Source of the DNA: Emiliania huxleyi CCMP1516
Lineage: Eukaryota > Haptophyta > Isochrysidales > Noelaerhabdaceae
Reading direction: 5' to 3'
Length of the DNA stretch: 64,000 nt
Assembly: GCF_000372725.1 (NCBI RefSeq)
Contig: NW_005198751.1
Location: 529,690-593,689 of the forward strand
Shown piece after piece: positions 30,421 to 41,769 of the stretch. The notes beneath the pieces were generated by a model that was not told where the DNA came from, ran no database searches, and was given only the letters and a program-made list of their open reading frames with translations. Every line of letters begins with the position of its first letter. Position 1 is the stretch's first letter. A program made the translations under genes and the position numbers.

Positions 30421-31244
30421 ACGAGCCTCTCTCGATGTGCCCCTGCGGCGTTGCATCGGTGCGCTTCAAGTGGCTCGCTATCGTGCACGATTGTTGACGG
30501 TAGGTCCTCTCGTACTGCGGCGCCCGCGGCCCCGACGTCCTCCGCACGTGGAAAGGGCTGCAGAACCTCACGCTGCGTGTTCCACAATCAGCTCATCCAG
30601 CCGCCGCCGCGATTTCTGCATTCAGCTTGCCCCCTTCAGGCGACGAGAAGCTGCAGAGCCTGCGCCTCGAGCGGCACCCCAGCGCGCACCTCGGGGCCAG
30701 CGTCGTGCTACGGCCGTTTGGGAGGCCGAAGTCCCAAATTGGAGTAGGGCTTCACCTCCACAGCGCGCGCGGTGCTGAGGCGCATGACTTGTCATCGCTT
30801 CTCTACCATCGATAGCATCGAGCCTTGTTCGATTCGCTTGCCTTCGCGGGCTGAGCGGAATCCACTTAGAGCTTCTCAATACCAAACAAATATAAGACAC
30901 TCACACATCATTGGGGCGCGCCCCGCGCACACAACGAGTATATGAAGATCAAAATGTGCTATTGACTATTGTGGGCGTGTACTGGGTGCTGCGTCTCTCT
31001 ACCGTAGCGCGCAGCGCATAAAAAAAAGGTGTACAATCATAACGAGATTGTGGGTGGCACTCCCACGTGCCAGCCCTGGCCGGCACTTACATACAACGGT
31101 CACCTTGAGGCGCTGAAGTGGCGCCCCTCGTGCTCCTGCGGCTCTGGTGCGCCGCGAAGGTCTAGCCGCGCTTGCGTGGCCTCACGGGCGAGTGAGAGGG
31201 GTTCGAGAGAGGGCGAGTTGCCGCTCGCGAGGCGCGAGGCGCGC
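30421..31244. other. Region downstream of the glycosyltransferase-like gene
   Basis: About 820 bp. 30627-30815 (+) encodes a 62-residue frame (GDEKLQSLRLERHPSAHLGA) that might be a last exon of the preceding gene or a chance frame. 30830-31040 is A+T-richer. Nothing else recognised. Confidence 0.35.
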
Positions 31245-33220
31245 TCAGGCGGCGACGGAGCGGTCGATGCCGCCGATCGCGTTCTCCGCGGTGCGCAGCA
31301 CGCGGCCCTCCAGCCCGAGGTCGTCGAGGTGTGCGACCGAGGCGGGGTCCTCGTGCTCGAGCAGGCCGACCATCGCCTTGCCGAGGTTGGTCGACGCCTC
31401 GACCACCACCGCGGGGTCCTTGTAGTGCGCGCACGCCTTGACCATCGCGGCGGCCCGCTTGGCGGGGTTCTCGCCCTTGAAGATGCCCGAGCCGACAAAG
31501 ACGCCGTCCACGCCGAGCTCCATGAGCAGCCCCACGTCGGCCGGCGTGGCGAGCCCGCCCGCCGCGAAGGTGACGACGGGCAGCCGCCCCGCGTCGCGCA
31601 CCTGCTCGACCAGCTCCACCGGCACGCGGTGCTCCTTGGCAAAGCCGAAGACCTCGTCCGGGCGGAGGGAGCGGAGCTGGCGGATCTGCGAGTAGACGTC
31701 GCGCGCGTGGCGGACAGCCTGAATCACGTTGCCCGTGCCCGCGTTGCCCTTGAGGCGGATCATCGCCGCCCCCTCGGCGATGCGGCGCAGCGCCTCGCCC
31801 AGGTCCTGCGCGCCTACGGGCGGTGTGTGAGCCGGCTCAGCGAAGGCCTCTCTGTGAGAGGCGTCCCCCTCTCGCCGGGCCGCGGCGCGCCACAAACGAA
31901 CGGAATGGCGAAGTCGCGCTTGTCGATGTGATGCGTCTCGTCGGCGGCGGTGAGGACCTCGGACTCGTCGATGCAGTCCACCCCGAGCGCCTCGAGCAGG
32001 CGCGCCTCGTAAAAGTGCCCTATCCGCGACTTTGCCATCACGGGAAGCGAGGTCGAGCTCATGACGTCCTGGATCATCGCGGGGTCGGAGGAGCGCGCGA
32101 CGCCGCCGTCGCGCTTGATGTCGGCGGGGATGCGCTCGAGGGCCATCACGGCGACGGCGCCCGCCTCCTCCGCGATCCGGGCCTGCTCCCCGTCCACCAC
32201 GTCCATGATGACGCCACCCTGCTGGAAGACGGCGAACGCGCGCTTGACGGCGGTGTCGACCGCGCTGTCCGGCCGCGGGAGCGGCTGCCACGGAGCGACG
32301 GTGGTGAGGTCGGGGTGCGGCTCCGCCTCGTCGAGGTCGCGGCCCGCGACGGTCGAGAGGAAGAAGCGGAGCCACGAGTCGTCGCCCGAGATCTCGGGGT
32401 GGAAGCACGTGGCGAGCAGGTTGTCTTGCCTCACGGCGACCGCCGTCTCGCCGTCGGGGAGGGTGGCGAGCACCTGCGGGAGGCGGGCGGGGTGAGGGTG
32501 AGGTTTGGCGGGGAGCGGGGAGGGAGAGGCCGCGGTTCGGGCCGCCTCGACGCCCTCGCCGCACTCGGCCACCGCCGGCGCACGGATGAAGTAGGCCGCC
32601 TCGGAGACGCCCGCAGCGGCGGCGGAGCCCTGCAGCGACATTGAGCGGAAGCGCGAGTCGATCTGGCGGCCAAAGGCATTGCGCTCGATGGTGGCGTGGA
32701 GGCCGCCGACGAGGGCCTGCGGCTCAGACTGCTTGAGGCCGTCGGCCAGCAGGATCATGCCGGCACAGACGCCCCACACTGGCTTGGACGCAGCAAACTC
32801 CTGCAGAGGCTTGAGCATGGAGGCCTCGACAATGCAGTGGCCCTGGGCGGTGGACTCGCCGCCGGGCAGGATCAGCGCGTCCACGGAGGCGAGGTCGGCC
32901 GGCGTGCGGACCTCCACACCCGTGACGCCCGCCTGCCGCTCGACGGCGGAGAGGTGCTCCTTGAAGCCGCCCTGGAGCGCGAGCACGCCGACAGAGAAGG
33001 ACTCGCCCGCCGCCGCCATGGAGAGCGCGTGCGGCGCCGAGCGCGGCGCGGCGGGACGCGCCGCCGGGCCGACGAGGACGCCCGAGACGGCGAGAGCTGC
33101 CACCAGCATCGGAGAGCGGGGGCTGGCTGCTACGACCTTCGGCAGCACGTGACGACTCCGTTCCCAGCAAATTCCTCGAACGGCGGTCAGCGGCGTCCCC
33201 GCCTCTAGGGCGGCGACCAT
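31245..33220 (-). CDS. Fused pyridoxal 5'-phosphate synthase, PdxT (glutaminase) - PdxS (lyase)
   Basis: One polypeptide carries both subunits of the DXP-independent vitamin B6 pathway. PdxT comes first: [32 protein letters not shown] with the nucleophile Cys, and CFHPEIS with the catalytic His-Glu pair; it hydrolyses glutamine to ammonia. PdxS follows without a stop: [20 protein letters not shown] (Asp of the ribose-phosphate site), [17 protein letters not shown] (Lys that binds substrate), [18 protein letters not shown], then [12 protein letters not shown] with the second Lys, and [18 protein letters not shown]. Two GC-AG introns: one inside PdxT ([14 protein letters not shown]) and one inside PdxS ([14 protein letters not shown], about 31813-31900). 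N-terminal residues 1-60 are transit- or signal-like; starts at 33220 or 33109 are both possible. The usual IRTKGE sequence is changed to IRLKGN. Confidence 0.9.
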
Positions 33221-33252
33221 GTCAGCGAGGGGGTCAATCGTACATGAAGCAC

Positions 33253-33358
<106 letters not shown>

Positions 33359-33518
33359 CAGAGCACGGGCAAAATCAAGTGATCCAGTAGCATGCTGCAT
33401 GGTCCATGGACATGCTGCCTCACAGGCTCAGCTCCAACACGACACCTCCATCCGACCCTCTCGTTTCTCGGCTATATCATACGCACAGACAGACCCGCCA
33501 CATTTGCCGGGCTCTAGA

Positions 33519-35152
33519 CTACTTTGCGACGGCGAGCGCCTCCTGCAGCGTCGGCGTGAGGTACTCGGCGAGCTTGAGCGCGTCGATGGCCACGTCGAGC
33601 GTCGCGATGCCCTCGGGCGCCCCCGGCTTGCCCTGCAGCACGTGGCTCGTCGTGAGCTCCTTGAGGACCTGGTAGTCGTCCGACTGGAGGAAGAAGTACG
33701 GCATCATGTCGGGATCCGCCTTGGCCGCCGCCTCGACCGTCTGGATGAGCTCCTCGTCCGGCGTCTCGGAGCGGAACACCTCGCCGCCGTCCTGCGAGAC
33801 GATGGCCACCTGCGGCGGCAGCGCCGGGCGGGAGACGCGTCGGAGGGAGAGAGGGGGGCGTGGGGGGAGGGCGCGGCAGGGGGGGTGCGGGGGGGGGCGG
33901 CAGGGCGGCAAGGGGCGGTAGGGGGTGGCGGGGTGTGCACCGAGTTGCCGCCCGCGTCTGAGCCGCAGCGGTCGATGAGGAGGGTGATCTGCTGCCCCTC
34001 CTTTGTGGCGATGGTGAAGCCCGCCTTGGAGAAGTCGGTGAAGGTCTCGCCCGACGGCCCCTTGAGCGTGAGGCAGCGCGAGAAGTCGGCGTCCGGCGTC
34101 ACCGACTCGATCGTGTCGACAGTCACGCCCCAGTACGTCGCGAGCAGCGCGAGCTCGTGGATGGCCATGTTCTTGAGGAGGCCCTCGGCGTTGCGCTCGA
34201 AGCACTCGGGCAGCTCCGCCTCGGTGTAGGCGTTGTTGTGGATGTACGTCGTCGTCGAGCCCGGCCGCTTCTTCGCCTCCTCCAGCGCCTGCGGTGCGGC
34301 GGCGCGTCGGGGACAGGCGGCGCGAGGCGGCGAGGGAGCGGCAACCTGGCGGCGGTGCGAGGGGCGAGAGCCGGAGGCGGCGGCCGGGCGGCGGGAGGGC
34401 GGCGGGCGGCTCCGTGCGGCGATGGAGAGAGCGGGGCGAGAGAGCCGGAGGCGGCGGCCGGGCGGGAGGAGGGCGCGGGAGGGCGGCGAGCCTTGCGGAC
34501 GTAGGGGGTGACGTTCTTGTTGTACCCCATGAAGACGGGCACGCCCTTCGAGCTTGCGTACGCGCGCATCTCCTCCAGCTCCTTGACGGTCGGCGCGCCC
34601 GGCTTCTCGAGGTAGACGGCGGTGCACCCCTTCTCGATCACCTCTTTGAGCAGCCGCGGGTTGTCGGCGGTGCGGCCGGAGATGAGAGCGAGGGTGCGCT
34701 CGCCCTCGGCGACCGGGACGGCGTCGACCGAGTCGCAGAAGGCCACGCCCTTCTCCTTCATCGCCTCAGCCCACTCCGCAAACGCCTTGCCCGGAGGGCT
34801 GTCGGCACCCGCACCCAAGAACCACGGCTCGACGACCGCGGTGACCGCCGCGTTGGGCACGTCGCCCTCAATTACCTGCTTGGCGTGGTACCTGCGGCGC
34901 GGGCGGCGCGAGGCTGCTCGCAGGCTGCCGATACGAGGCTGCTCGCAGGCTGCCGAGGAGAGGCGGCGAGGGAGGAGGCTGCACTGCTCACCAGCCCATG
35001 CCTCGCTTCGGCACGCCGCAGCCGACGACCCACACGGCGCATCTGTCGCTGCTGCTCATGGCTGGCTGGCTGACGGCCCTCGTCGAGCGGGCCGTAGAGG
35101 GCGCGACGCCGACTGTGAGGGCGGTGGAGCCGCTGGCGAGGAGCGCGAGCAT
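33519..35152 (-). CDS. Gfo/Idh/MocA-family NAD(P)-dependent oxidoreductase
   Basis: Exon 1 starts at 35152 (MLALLASGSTALTVGVAP, a possible targeting or signal sequence) and gives the Rossmann nucleotide-binding turn VVGCGVPKRGMGWYHAKQ across an intron (about 34890-34998). Exon 2 has NAAVTAVVEPWFLG, ALISGRTADNPRLL and the family motif EKPGAPTVKELEEM, then VFMGYNKNVTPYVRK. After an intron (about 34295-34498) comes TYIHNNAYTEAELPECFERN and LLKNMAIHELALLATYWGVT (His in the usual catalytic helix), then after another intron VAIVSQDGGEVFRSETPDEE, with a stop at 33519. Substrate unknown; relatives act on sugars, inositol or biliverdin. It diverges from the transhydrogenase gene across 193 bp. Confidence 0.78.
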
Positions 35153-35345
35153 CGCAATGAATGGAGAGGTGTCGAGAGAGGCACCCGAGTGCACCCAGGC
35201 GAGAAAGAGAAAACCAAACTGTATGGGTCTCGAAACACACCTCTGACAACGCTCAACAGCTGTGAAGGGTGAGACCAAATTAACGTGACGCAATTCGGTT
35301 GTGCGAGGAGAGAGGTCTGGCGAGTCTGGGCACACCACCACCGCC
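35153..35345. promoter_or_regulatory. 193-bp divergent promoter region
   Basis: The only non-coding space between the oxidoreductase start (35152, -) and the transhydrogenase start (35346, +). A shared promoter is inferred from the spacing; no specific box is recognised. Confidence 0.4.
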
Positions 35346-38300
35346 ATGGCCTACGGCGCGCTTCTTGCATCGACGGTCTGCTTCGCGCCGCGGCCGCCAC
35401 CTCTTTTCGCGGCGAGGCCGGCGCTGCGCGCTCGCGTCGTGGCGGGCACGCCTTATGAGCAGCTCACCGTCGGCGTGGTGAAGGAGCGGAAGGAGCGCGA
35501 ACGCAGGGTAGCGCAGTCGCCCGAGTCGGTGGCCCTGCTCGTGAAGAAGGGCTTTCGTGTGGTGGTGGAGCAGGGCGCAGGCGCGGACAGCCTATTCGGT
35601 GACGACGCGTACGTCGAGGCTGGCGCCACAGTCGCATCGCGGGAGGAGGCGTGGGGTGCTCACTTCGTCACGAAAATCAATCCGCCGACGCGCGAGGAGG
35701 CCAAGCTGGTCGGCGACCGCACGCTGCTCGCGCAAATCAACCCGTCCAAGAACACGGAGCTGGTCGCGCAGCTCGCCGGTCAGGGCGCCACCGTCTTTGC
35801 CCTCGACATGATCCCGCGCCTGCTCTCGCGCGGGCAGACGTGTGCAGCGCCCGATCAACCGCTCGCGACTGCACACGCACACGCACGCACACGCCGCCGG
35901 CCACCCGCGCCTGCGCCCCTCCTGCAGGTACGACACCCTCTCCTCGCAGACCAACATCGCCGGCTACCGCGCGGTGGTTGAGGCCTCGCACGCCTTCGGC
36001 CGCTTCTTCGCCGGCCAGATGACGGCCGCGGGCAAGGTTCCGCCCGCCAAGGTGCTCGTGCTCGGCTGCGGCGTCGCCGGCCTCGCGGCGGTGCAGACGG
36101 CCAAGAACCTCGGTGCGCTCGTCTCTGCGTACGACGTGCGTCCGGCCTCGTGCGCGCAGGTCGAGAGCGGCGCCCGTCCGCGACGCGTCCGTGACACGTC
36201 CCGAGCAGGTGCGTCCGGTGGTGCGCGAGCAGGTCGAGTCGCTCGGAGGCGAACCGCCTCCCTGCAGCGGCGAGGGGGGGGGGGGGGGGGGGTCCGCAGG
36301 ATACGCCGATAACGTGTGTCTGGCGGTGCGGGGCCCGGGTAGGCAGCTTCCTGAGCGTCGAGTACGAGGAGGACGGCGACGGCGGCGGCGGGTCCGTAAT
36401 CACTCGGTGGGGCGCGCATGGCGCGACACGTCCACGACACGTCCACGACACGCCCCGGCAGGTACGCGAAGGAGATGAGCGACGGGTACAAGGCGGCCGA
36501 GCAGGCGATGCTCACCGAGGCGGTCGCCGACGCCGACATCGTCATCACGACGGCGCTGATCCCGAACCGGCCGGCGCCCACGCTCGTCAAGGCGGAGACG
36601 GTGGCGAGGATGCGGCGCGGCTCGGTGATCGTCGACCTCGCCGCGCAGAACGGCGGCAACGTGGAGGGCGTCCCCCCCCTTCTCTGCGCAGCTCCGGCGG
36701 TGGGGGCGTCGGCCATTCAAACCGCGTCCTCGCGAGTGATTAGGCACCGTCAAGGACTCGGCGACGAGCACGCCGAACGGCGTGACAATCCTGGGCTACA
36801 CCGACCTCGAGTCGCGCCTGCCGACCACGAGCAGCAACTTGTTCGGGAACAACGTGCGGCCCCGCCCGCACCGCCCCGCTCCGCCCCCTCCTCCTGCCCC
36901 TCCGCCCCCGCCGCCCCGACGTCTGCCCCGGACGCAGGTGGCCAAGTTCCTCCTCTCGGTCGGGCCTCAGACGACAGGCCGGCAGGGCGAGTGCGAGACA
37001 TGCCGCTCGGACGACGCCGCGCCGCTGTCAGGCGGCGCCGCTCACCTGCCTCCTCTCCCCCCGCGCGCAGGTACGAGATCGACCTCGAGGACGACGCGGT
37101 GCAGGGCATGCTGCTCGTGCAGGCCGGCGCGACGCGCGAGCCCGAGGCGTACGTCGCCCCCGCGCCGCCGCCGGCGCAGAAGGACGAGGCGGCGGCCGAG
37201 GCGCCGCCTCCCGAGTGGCGCAAGTACGCACGCGACGCGACCCGCCTCTCCGTCCTCGGGGGCTGCCTCCTCGCCGCCGGCCTCTCGCCCGACCCGAAGC
37301 TGGCGGCGATGCTGACGACCTTCTCGCTCGCCGGCCTCGCCGGCTTCCAGGCCGTGCTCGGCGTGCCGCCCGCGCTGCACTCGCCGCTCATGTCGGTCAC
37401 CAACGCCATCTCGGGCATGACCGCCGTCGGAGGCATCATGCTCCTCCCCGCGCTGGCGGCGCGGCCACGCGGCGCGTCGCAGCTGCTCGGCGCCTTTGCG
37501 CTGCTCGTCTCGTCCGTCAACATCGCGGGCGGCTTCCTCGTCACGAGGAAGATGCTCGGCCTCTTCCGACGGCCGGACGACCCCAAGGCGCCTCTTCCGC
37601 CGCCAGCCCCGCTCGCTCGCGTCGCAGCAGCAGCAGCAGCAGTACCCACAGATGGGCGAAGCACGTTGATCACATAGTGTTACACATGGGGCTCTGTCGG
37701 GACCCCGGCTCGCGCGGCTTGCGCGCTCGCCCCCCCCCACGGGATCCCGCACCCGGCGCGCGCAGGAGTACTTTTCGCTGTACGGCGCGCCGACCGGCCT
37801 CTTCCTCGCCGGGCTCGCCGCCCTCAGCGCCACCGGCCGCACCGGCGGCGTCGGCGTCGCCGGCCTCGCGTCGGGCGTGCTCTGCATCGCGGCGGTCGCC
37901 GGGCTGGGCAAGCAGAAGACGGCGCGGCTCGGCGAGACGCGTGCATGACACGCCCAACGACGCGTCTATGACACGTCCACGACGCGTCCCACAGGCGCGG
38001 CTCGGCAACACCCTCGGCGTCGCCGGCGTCGCGTTCGGCGTCGCCTCGACCGTCTGCTCGCAGTGGCTCGCCGGGGCCACCGCCGCGGGGCTGGCCGGCG
38101 TGGGAGGCATCGCCGCCGCCGGCGCCGGCTCCGGCCTCGCGATCGCCTCGCGCGTCGGGCCGACCGAGCTGCCGCAGACCGTCGCCGGCTTCCACTCGCT
38201 CGTGGGCGCCGCCGCGGTCGCCACCGCTGTGGGCGAGTTTTTGCACCTCGCTCCGCTCGGCCTCCTCACGCCCGTCTCGATCGGCGCGATCGTCGCCGCA

Positions 38301-39691
38301 ACCTACCTTGGCGCAATCACAACAACGGGCGCGCGCTTCGCCGGGGAGGCGGGCCCCGCCCCTCCCCGCCGCCCAGCCCTCCCCGGTTTCCCTCCCCGTC
38401 CTCCCTCCCCTCCGCCAGGCTCGCTCGTTGCATTCGGCAAGCTCAACGGCGCCCTCGGCTCTGCGCCCGTCTCACTGCCCAAGCGCAACCTCGTCAACGC
38501 GCTGCTCAGCGCCGTCTCGCTCTGGGCGGCCGCGCGGATGATGCGCTCCCCAACCCTCGCCGTCGGCCGCGCGGCGCTCGCCGCGTGCACCGCCGCCTCG
38601 CTCTTCGTCGGCGCGCACGCCACCCTCGCCATCGGCGGCGCCGACGTCCCCGTCGTCATCACTTGCCTCAACTCGGCGTCGGGGTGGGCGCTCTGCGCCG
38701 AGGGCTTCATGCTCTCGTCGACGCTGCTCACGACGGTCGGCGCGCTCATCGGCTTTTCGGGCGCGCTCCTCACGCAGGACATGTGCGTCGCGATGAACCG
38801 CGACATCGGCTCCGTGCTTTTCAAGCCGCTCAAGACAAACGAGGGCGGCTCGTGCGAGGCGAGGCGCTGCGAGCCGCGCACCGGGGACAGACACCTCCCC
38901 CGCAACACGTACCACACGACACCACACGGCACGTCCACGACACCGTCCCACACAACACAACACGCCCCGCGACACGTCCACGACACGTCCACGACACGTC
39001 TTCGCGGCGCCCGCCCCGACAGGTGAAGAGCTACGCGCCGCACACCGAGACGAGTGCGGACGCGCTCGCCGAGCGGCTGCTGTCGGCCAAGAGCGTGGTC
39101 GTCGTGCCAGGGTACGGCCTCGCGGTGGCCAAGGCGCAGTACGCGGTCGCCGAGATCGCGAGCAAGCTGCGCGCGCGCGGCGTCAAGGCGCAGTTCGCCA
39201 TCCACCCCGTCGCTGGCCGGATGCCGGGCCAGCTCAACGTGCTGCTCGCCGAGGTGCGCGAGGGAGCGATCGCAGAGAGGGGGGAGGGGGGACCGCGGGG
39301 AGAGGGGCAGGGGGCGAGGAGACCGCGGGGAGTGGGGCGAGGGCTGCCAGCGCACCGCCCTTTTGCGCCGCCTTCGCAGGCGGGCGTGCCGTACGACATC
39401 GTGCTCGAGATGGAGGAGATCAACGACGAGCTGCCGGAGACCGACGTCGTCCTCGTCATCGGCGCGAGCGACACCGTCAACTCGGACGCGGAGGACGACC
39501 CCGGCTCGGCCATCGCCGGCATGCCCGTTATTCGCGTGTGGGAGGCTGGCAATGTCTGCGTGCTCAAGCGCTCCATGGGCTCGGTCGGCTACGCGGGCTG
39601 CGACAACCCCGTCTTCTACAATGAAAACACCGACATGCTCCTCGGCGACGCAAAGGCCTCCTGCGACGCGCTCAACGCCGCACTCGCGTAG
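35346..39691 (+). CDS. NNT: Proton-translocating NAD(P) transhydrogenase (fused alpha-beta, NNT type)
   Basis: Membrane enzyme that uses the proton gradient to drive hydride transfer from NADH to NADP+. All three domains are here in the animal NNT order. d[36 protein letters not shown], and the NAD-binding [20 protein letters not shown]; then [16 protein letters not shown] and [16 protein letters not shown]. dII: many hydrophobic helices, including [20 protein letters not shown] and [23 protein letters not shown] and NRDIGSVLF. d[20 protein letters not shown] (NADP site), [35 protein letters not shown] and [20 protein letters not shown]. About ten introns; several have CGACACGTCC repeats, and the one at 36136-36208 is flanked by a direct repeat. 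The N-terminal 33 residues look like an organelle-targeting sequence, mitochondrial or plastid. Confidence 0.93.
36136..36208 (+). other. Duplication-flanked intron in the transhydrogenase gene
   Basis: Intron start GTGCGTCCGG...GCGCAGGTCGAG is repeated as the start of the next exon at 36209. Intron length and repeat period are both 73. Splicing yields [17 protein letters not shown]. Confidence 0.8.
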
Positions 39692-40347
39692 AAAGGTTGG
39701 GGCGCAGGGAGGGTAGAGGCATGCGGCCCGCGAGTGGCGTGCCGCAGAGCGGCAGAGGTCTGGGAGGAGATCGTTACGCGACGCCCGACGGTATGGTAGC
39801 GGCGAGAGAGCGGAGAGATACGGCGGCGGCCGCGACTACCGACTAGAGATCCCGTCCTGGGCCTTCTGGGTTCTGTGCGACAAAAACTCGGTTTGACACA
39901 GACACCGTGTTCAAGAGCTTCAGCAGACCCCATGAAGCGTGCCCGCGACGCGCGAGAGTGGTGGCACGCGAAAAAGACGCGGGTCGCGGCCGCGCGCCGG
40001 CGGAAACATTTGAAACCGCAAAAGCGCGAGTCGGGGACTCGCGGGCTCTCTGTCCTCTCTTCAAACTCTTGCCCCGCCGGCGTCGCAGGTGGCGGCGGGG
40101 AGAGGGGCTCTCGCAAGAAGAGCGCGCATTACTGTCTTCGCCCTACCACCCTTTACCTCCCTGCTTGCGGCGAGGGAGCACCGATAGGTGTCGTGTTGGC
40201 AGTTTCCCAGTTAGCTCACCACAGCAGCCCAGCCCCTCTTGATTTTTTCAACCGTCGCTATGACAAGTATAGTCTCTGTCGCCACCAGCCAGCCAGATGT
40301 GGCCTTCCGCACTCGGAGTGCCGCGCGCGCCGCAAGAATCTGCGCAT
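39692..40347. other. Convergent intergenic region
   Basis: About 650 bp between the transhydrogenase and the next gene, both 3' ends. Nothing recognised. Confidence 0.35.
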
Positions 40348-41676
40348 CTAGGCGTAGCCTCGCGCATCGCGTCGCTGCACGCATCCCTCCGGAAACTGGA
40401 GTTCGACACGGGGGCGGCCCATCGTGAGAAAGCCGGTCCACATTGATCTGCCGGAGGATAGCACCCCGCTCGCACGCCGGCCAAGCAAGCCGTTGACCAT
40501 CCCCGTGAGCGCCGCCTCGTCCACGAGGCCAAGGTTGATGCCACCCCAGACGTCGCCACGCGATCGGCTGTTGTTTGTGTGGCAGAAGCGGCGCCGCTGT
40601 GCCACGGACCATGAGATCGCCTCGGCGAGTAGCGTCGGATTCGCTGTCTGCCAGAGGATTGGGTAGGACGGCCTGCGCGCACAGATCGGACGAGGGGGAT
40701 GGCGTGGGTCAGCGACGAAATGTCGGGAGGCGTGGCAGTGGACGCACCTGGCCCATTTGGCGCCAATCTTGCTTCCATTAAGGATGCATAGTGCATAGTC
40801 GTCCATACTTGGCATACGTCCTCGCTCACGAGTCTTTTCCGGCGAGTCTCTCATGTGCACCTGTTGCAAGCCGGACGATGTGAGCTTCTCGGCCACCTCT
40901 CCGCCACCTCTCCGCGATTTGCTCACCACCAGATAGGGGTCTGGGCCGAAGGCGCAGGCCCTCTCCGCACACTCAATGTGCGCCTCGAGCCAAGGTCGCG
41001 GGCGCCACAGCACATCGATGAAGGCGCGCGAGTGGTGCACTTTGACATAACGACGCAGCCCGTACCACGAGTTCCTCTTGAGGAAGTCTTGCATTGAGAC
41101 GTGCGCCATAGGCCTCCTGTCGCAAGCCTGTGATGTTCTGCACGCCTCGGCGGGTGGCGAGGAATTACGTGGCGGCTGGCAGTGCGTCCACGGGCGGAAA
41201 AAGCACTGCAGCGTCCCCGGCTTCGCCGTGCACCACCGCCAGCCGCGTCGATGGTCCGATGTGTTGCTTGCCGGTGCCTCCACCAGAGTGCGGTTTTGTG
41301 ACATGGCGAGCGCCAGCAAGTAGACGGTCATCCGCAGCGTCCACCCAAGGCCAGCGCCCACCGCATCATCATGCAGCACGAGCAGACGCGAGCAGTCACT
41401 GCCGAACTGGTGCCGCGCCACCAATTTCCGCATGGTCCAGTACGAGGCGTTTGGCAAGTAAAAGAGGCGATGGTTGGAGGGGGGGCGGGGGCGCGTGGGC
41501 ATGCGGTCGGCGAGGGCGTCGACGATCCAGCTGTCAATCGGGCCGGCCGGCGGGTTGGGGACGAAGTCTGGCGCGCTGAGATTGCAATTCGCACGGGGCA
41601 GCATATCGGCCGCGAACCACTGCCCGAGCGCTCCTACATGGCGACAGCGAACATCCAACCAACACACGTGTGACAA
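40348..41676 (-). CDS. Putative fucosyltransferase-like glycosyltransferase
   Basis: 442 residues in one frame. The pattern ALDDAVGAGLGWTLRMT-like (seen here as HDDAVGAGLGWTLRMTVYLL), AMSQNRTLVEAP, WRWCTAKPGTLQCFFRPWTHC and late PILWQTANPTLLAEAISWS is that of eukaryotic glycosyltransferases of the alpha-1,6-fucosyltransferase type, in which a G-x-G turn near the N-terminus is followed by an [ED]-P-W-[ST]-x-C segment. Ten or more Cys suggest a Golgi-lumen fold. No signal anchor is visible at the candidate start (MSHVCWLDVR), so an upstream exon probably carries it. Substrate and activity are not proven. Confidence 0.5.
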   Translation of the reverse strand: MSHVCWLDVRCRHVGALGQWFAADMLPRANCNLSAPDFVPNPPAGPIDSWIVDALADRMPTRPRPPSNHRLFYLPNASYWTMRKLVARHQFGSDCSRLLVLHDDAVGAGLGWTLRMTVYLLALAMSQNRTLVEAPASNTSDHRRGWRWCTAKPGTLQCFFRPWTHCQPPRNSSPPAEACRTSQACDRRPMAHVSMQDFLKRNSWYGLRRYVKVHHSRAFIDVLWRPRPWLEAHIECAERACAFGPDPYLVVSKSRRGGGEVAEKLTSSGLQQVHMRDSPEKTRERGRMPSMDDYALCILNGSKIGAKWARCVHCHASRHFVADPRHPPRPICARRPSYPILWQTANPTLLAEAISWSVAQRRRFCHTNNSRSRGDVWGGINLGLVDEAALTGMVNGLLGRRASGVLSSGRSMWTGFLTMGRPRVELQFPEGCVQRRDARGYA

Positions 41677-41769
41677 GTTGCGCGTTTCGTTCGAGCCTAG
41701 ATCTAGAATTTAAACAACGCAACTCTCTCTCACAGCACACAGGATCTAGAATTCAAGAGTTGTGGGACG

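Noticed and set aside
35346-39691. Bacterial contamination (pntAB-like operon)
   Set aside because: The gene is interrupted by about ten spliceosomal-type introns and both subunits are fused, so it is nuclear.
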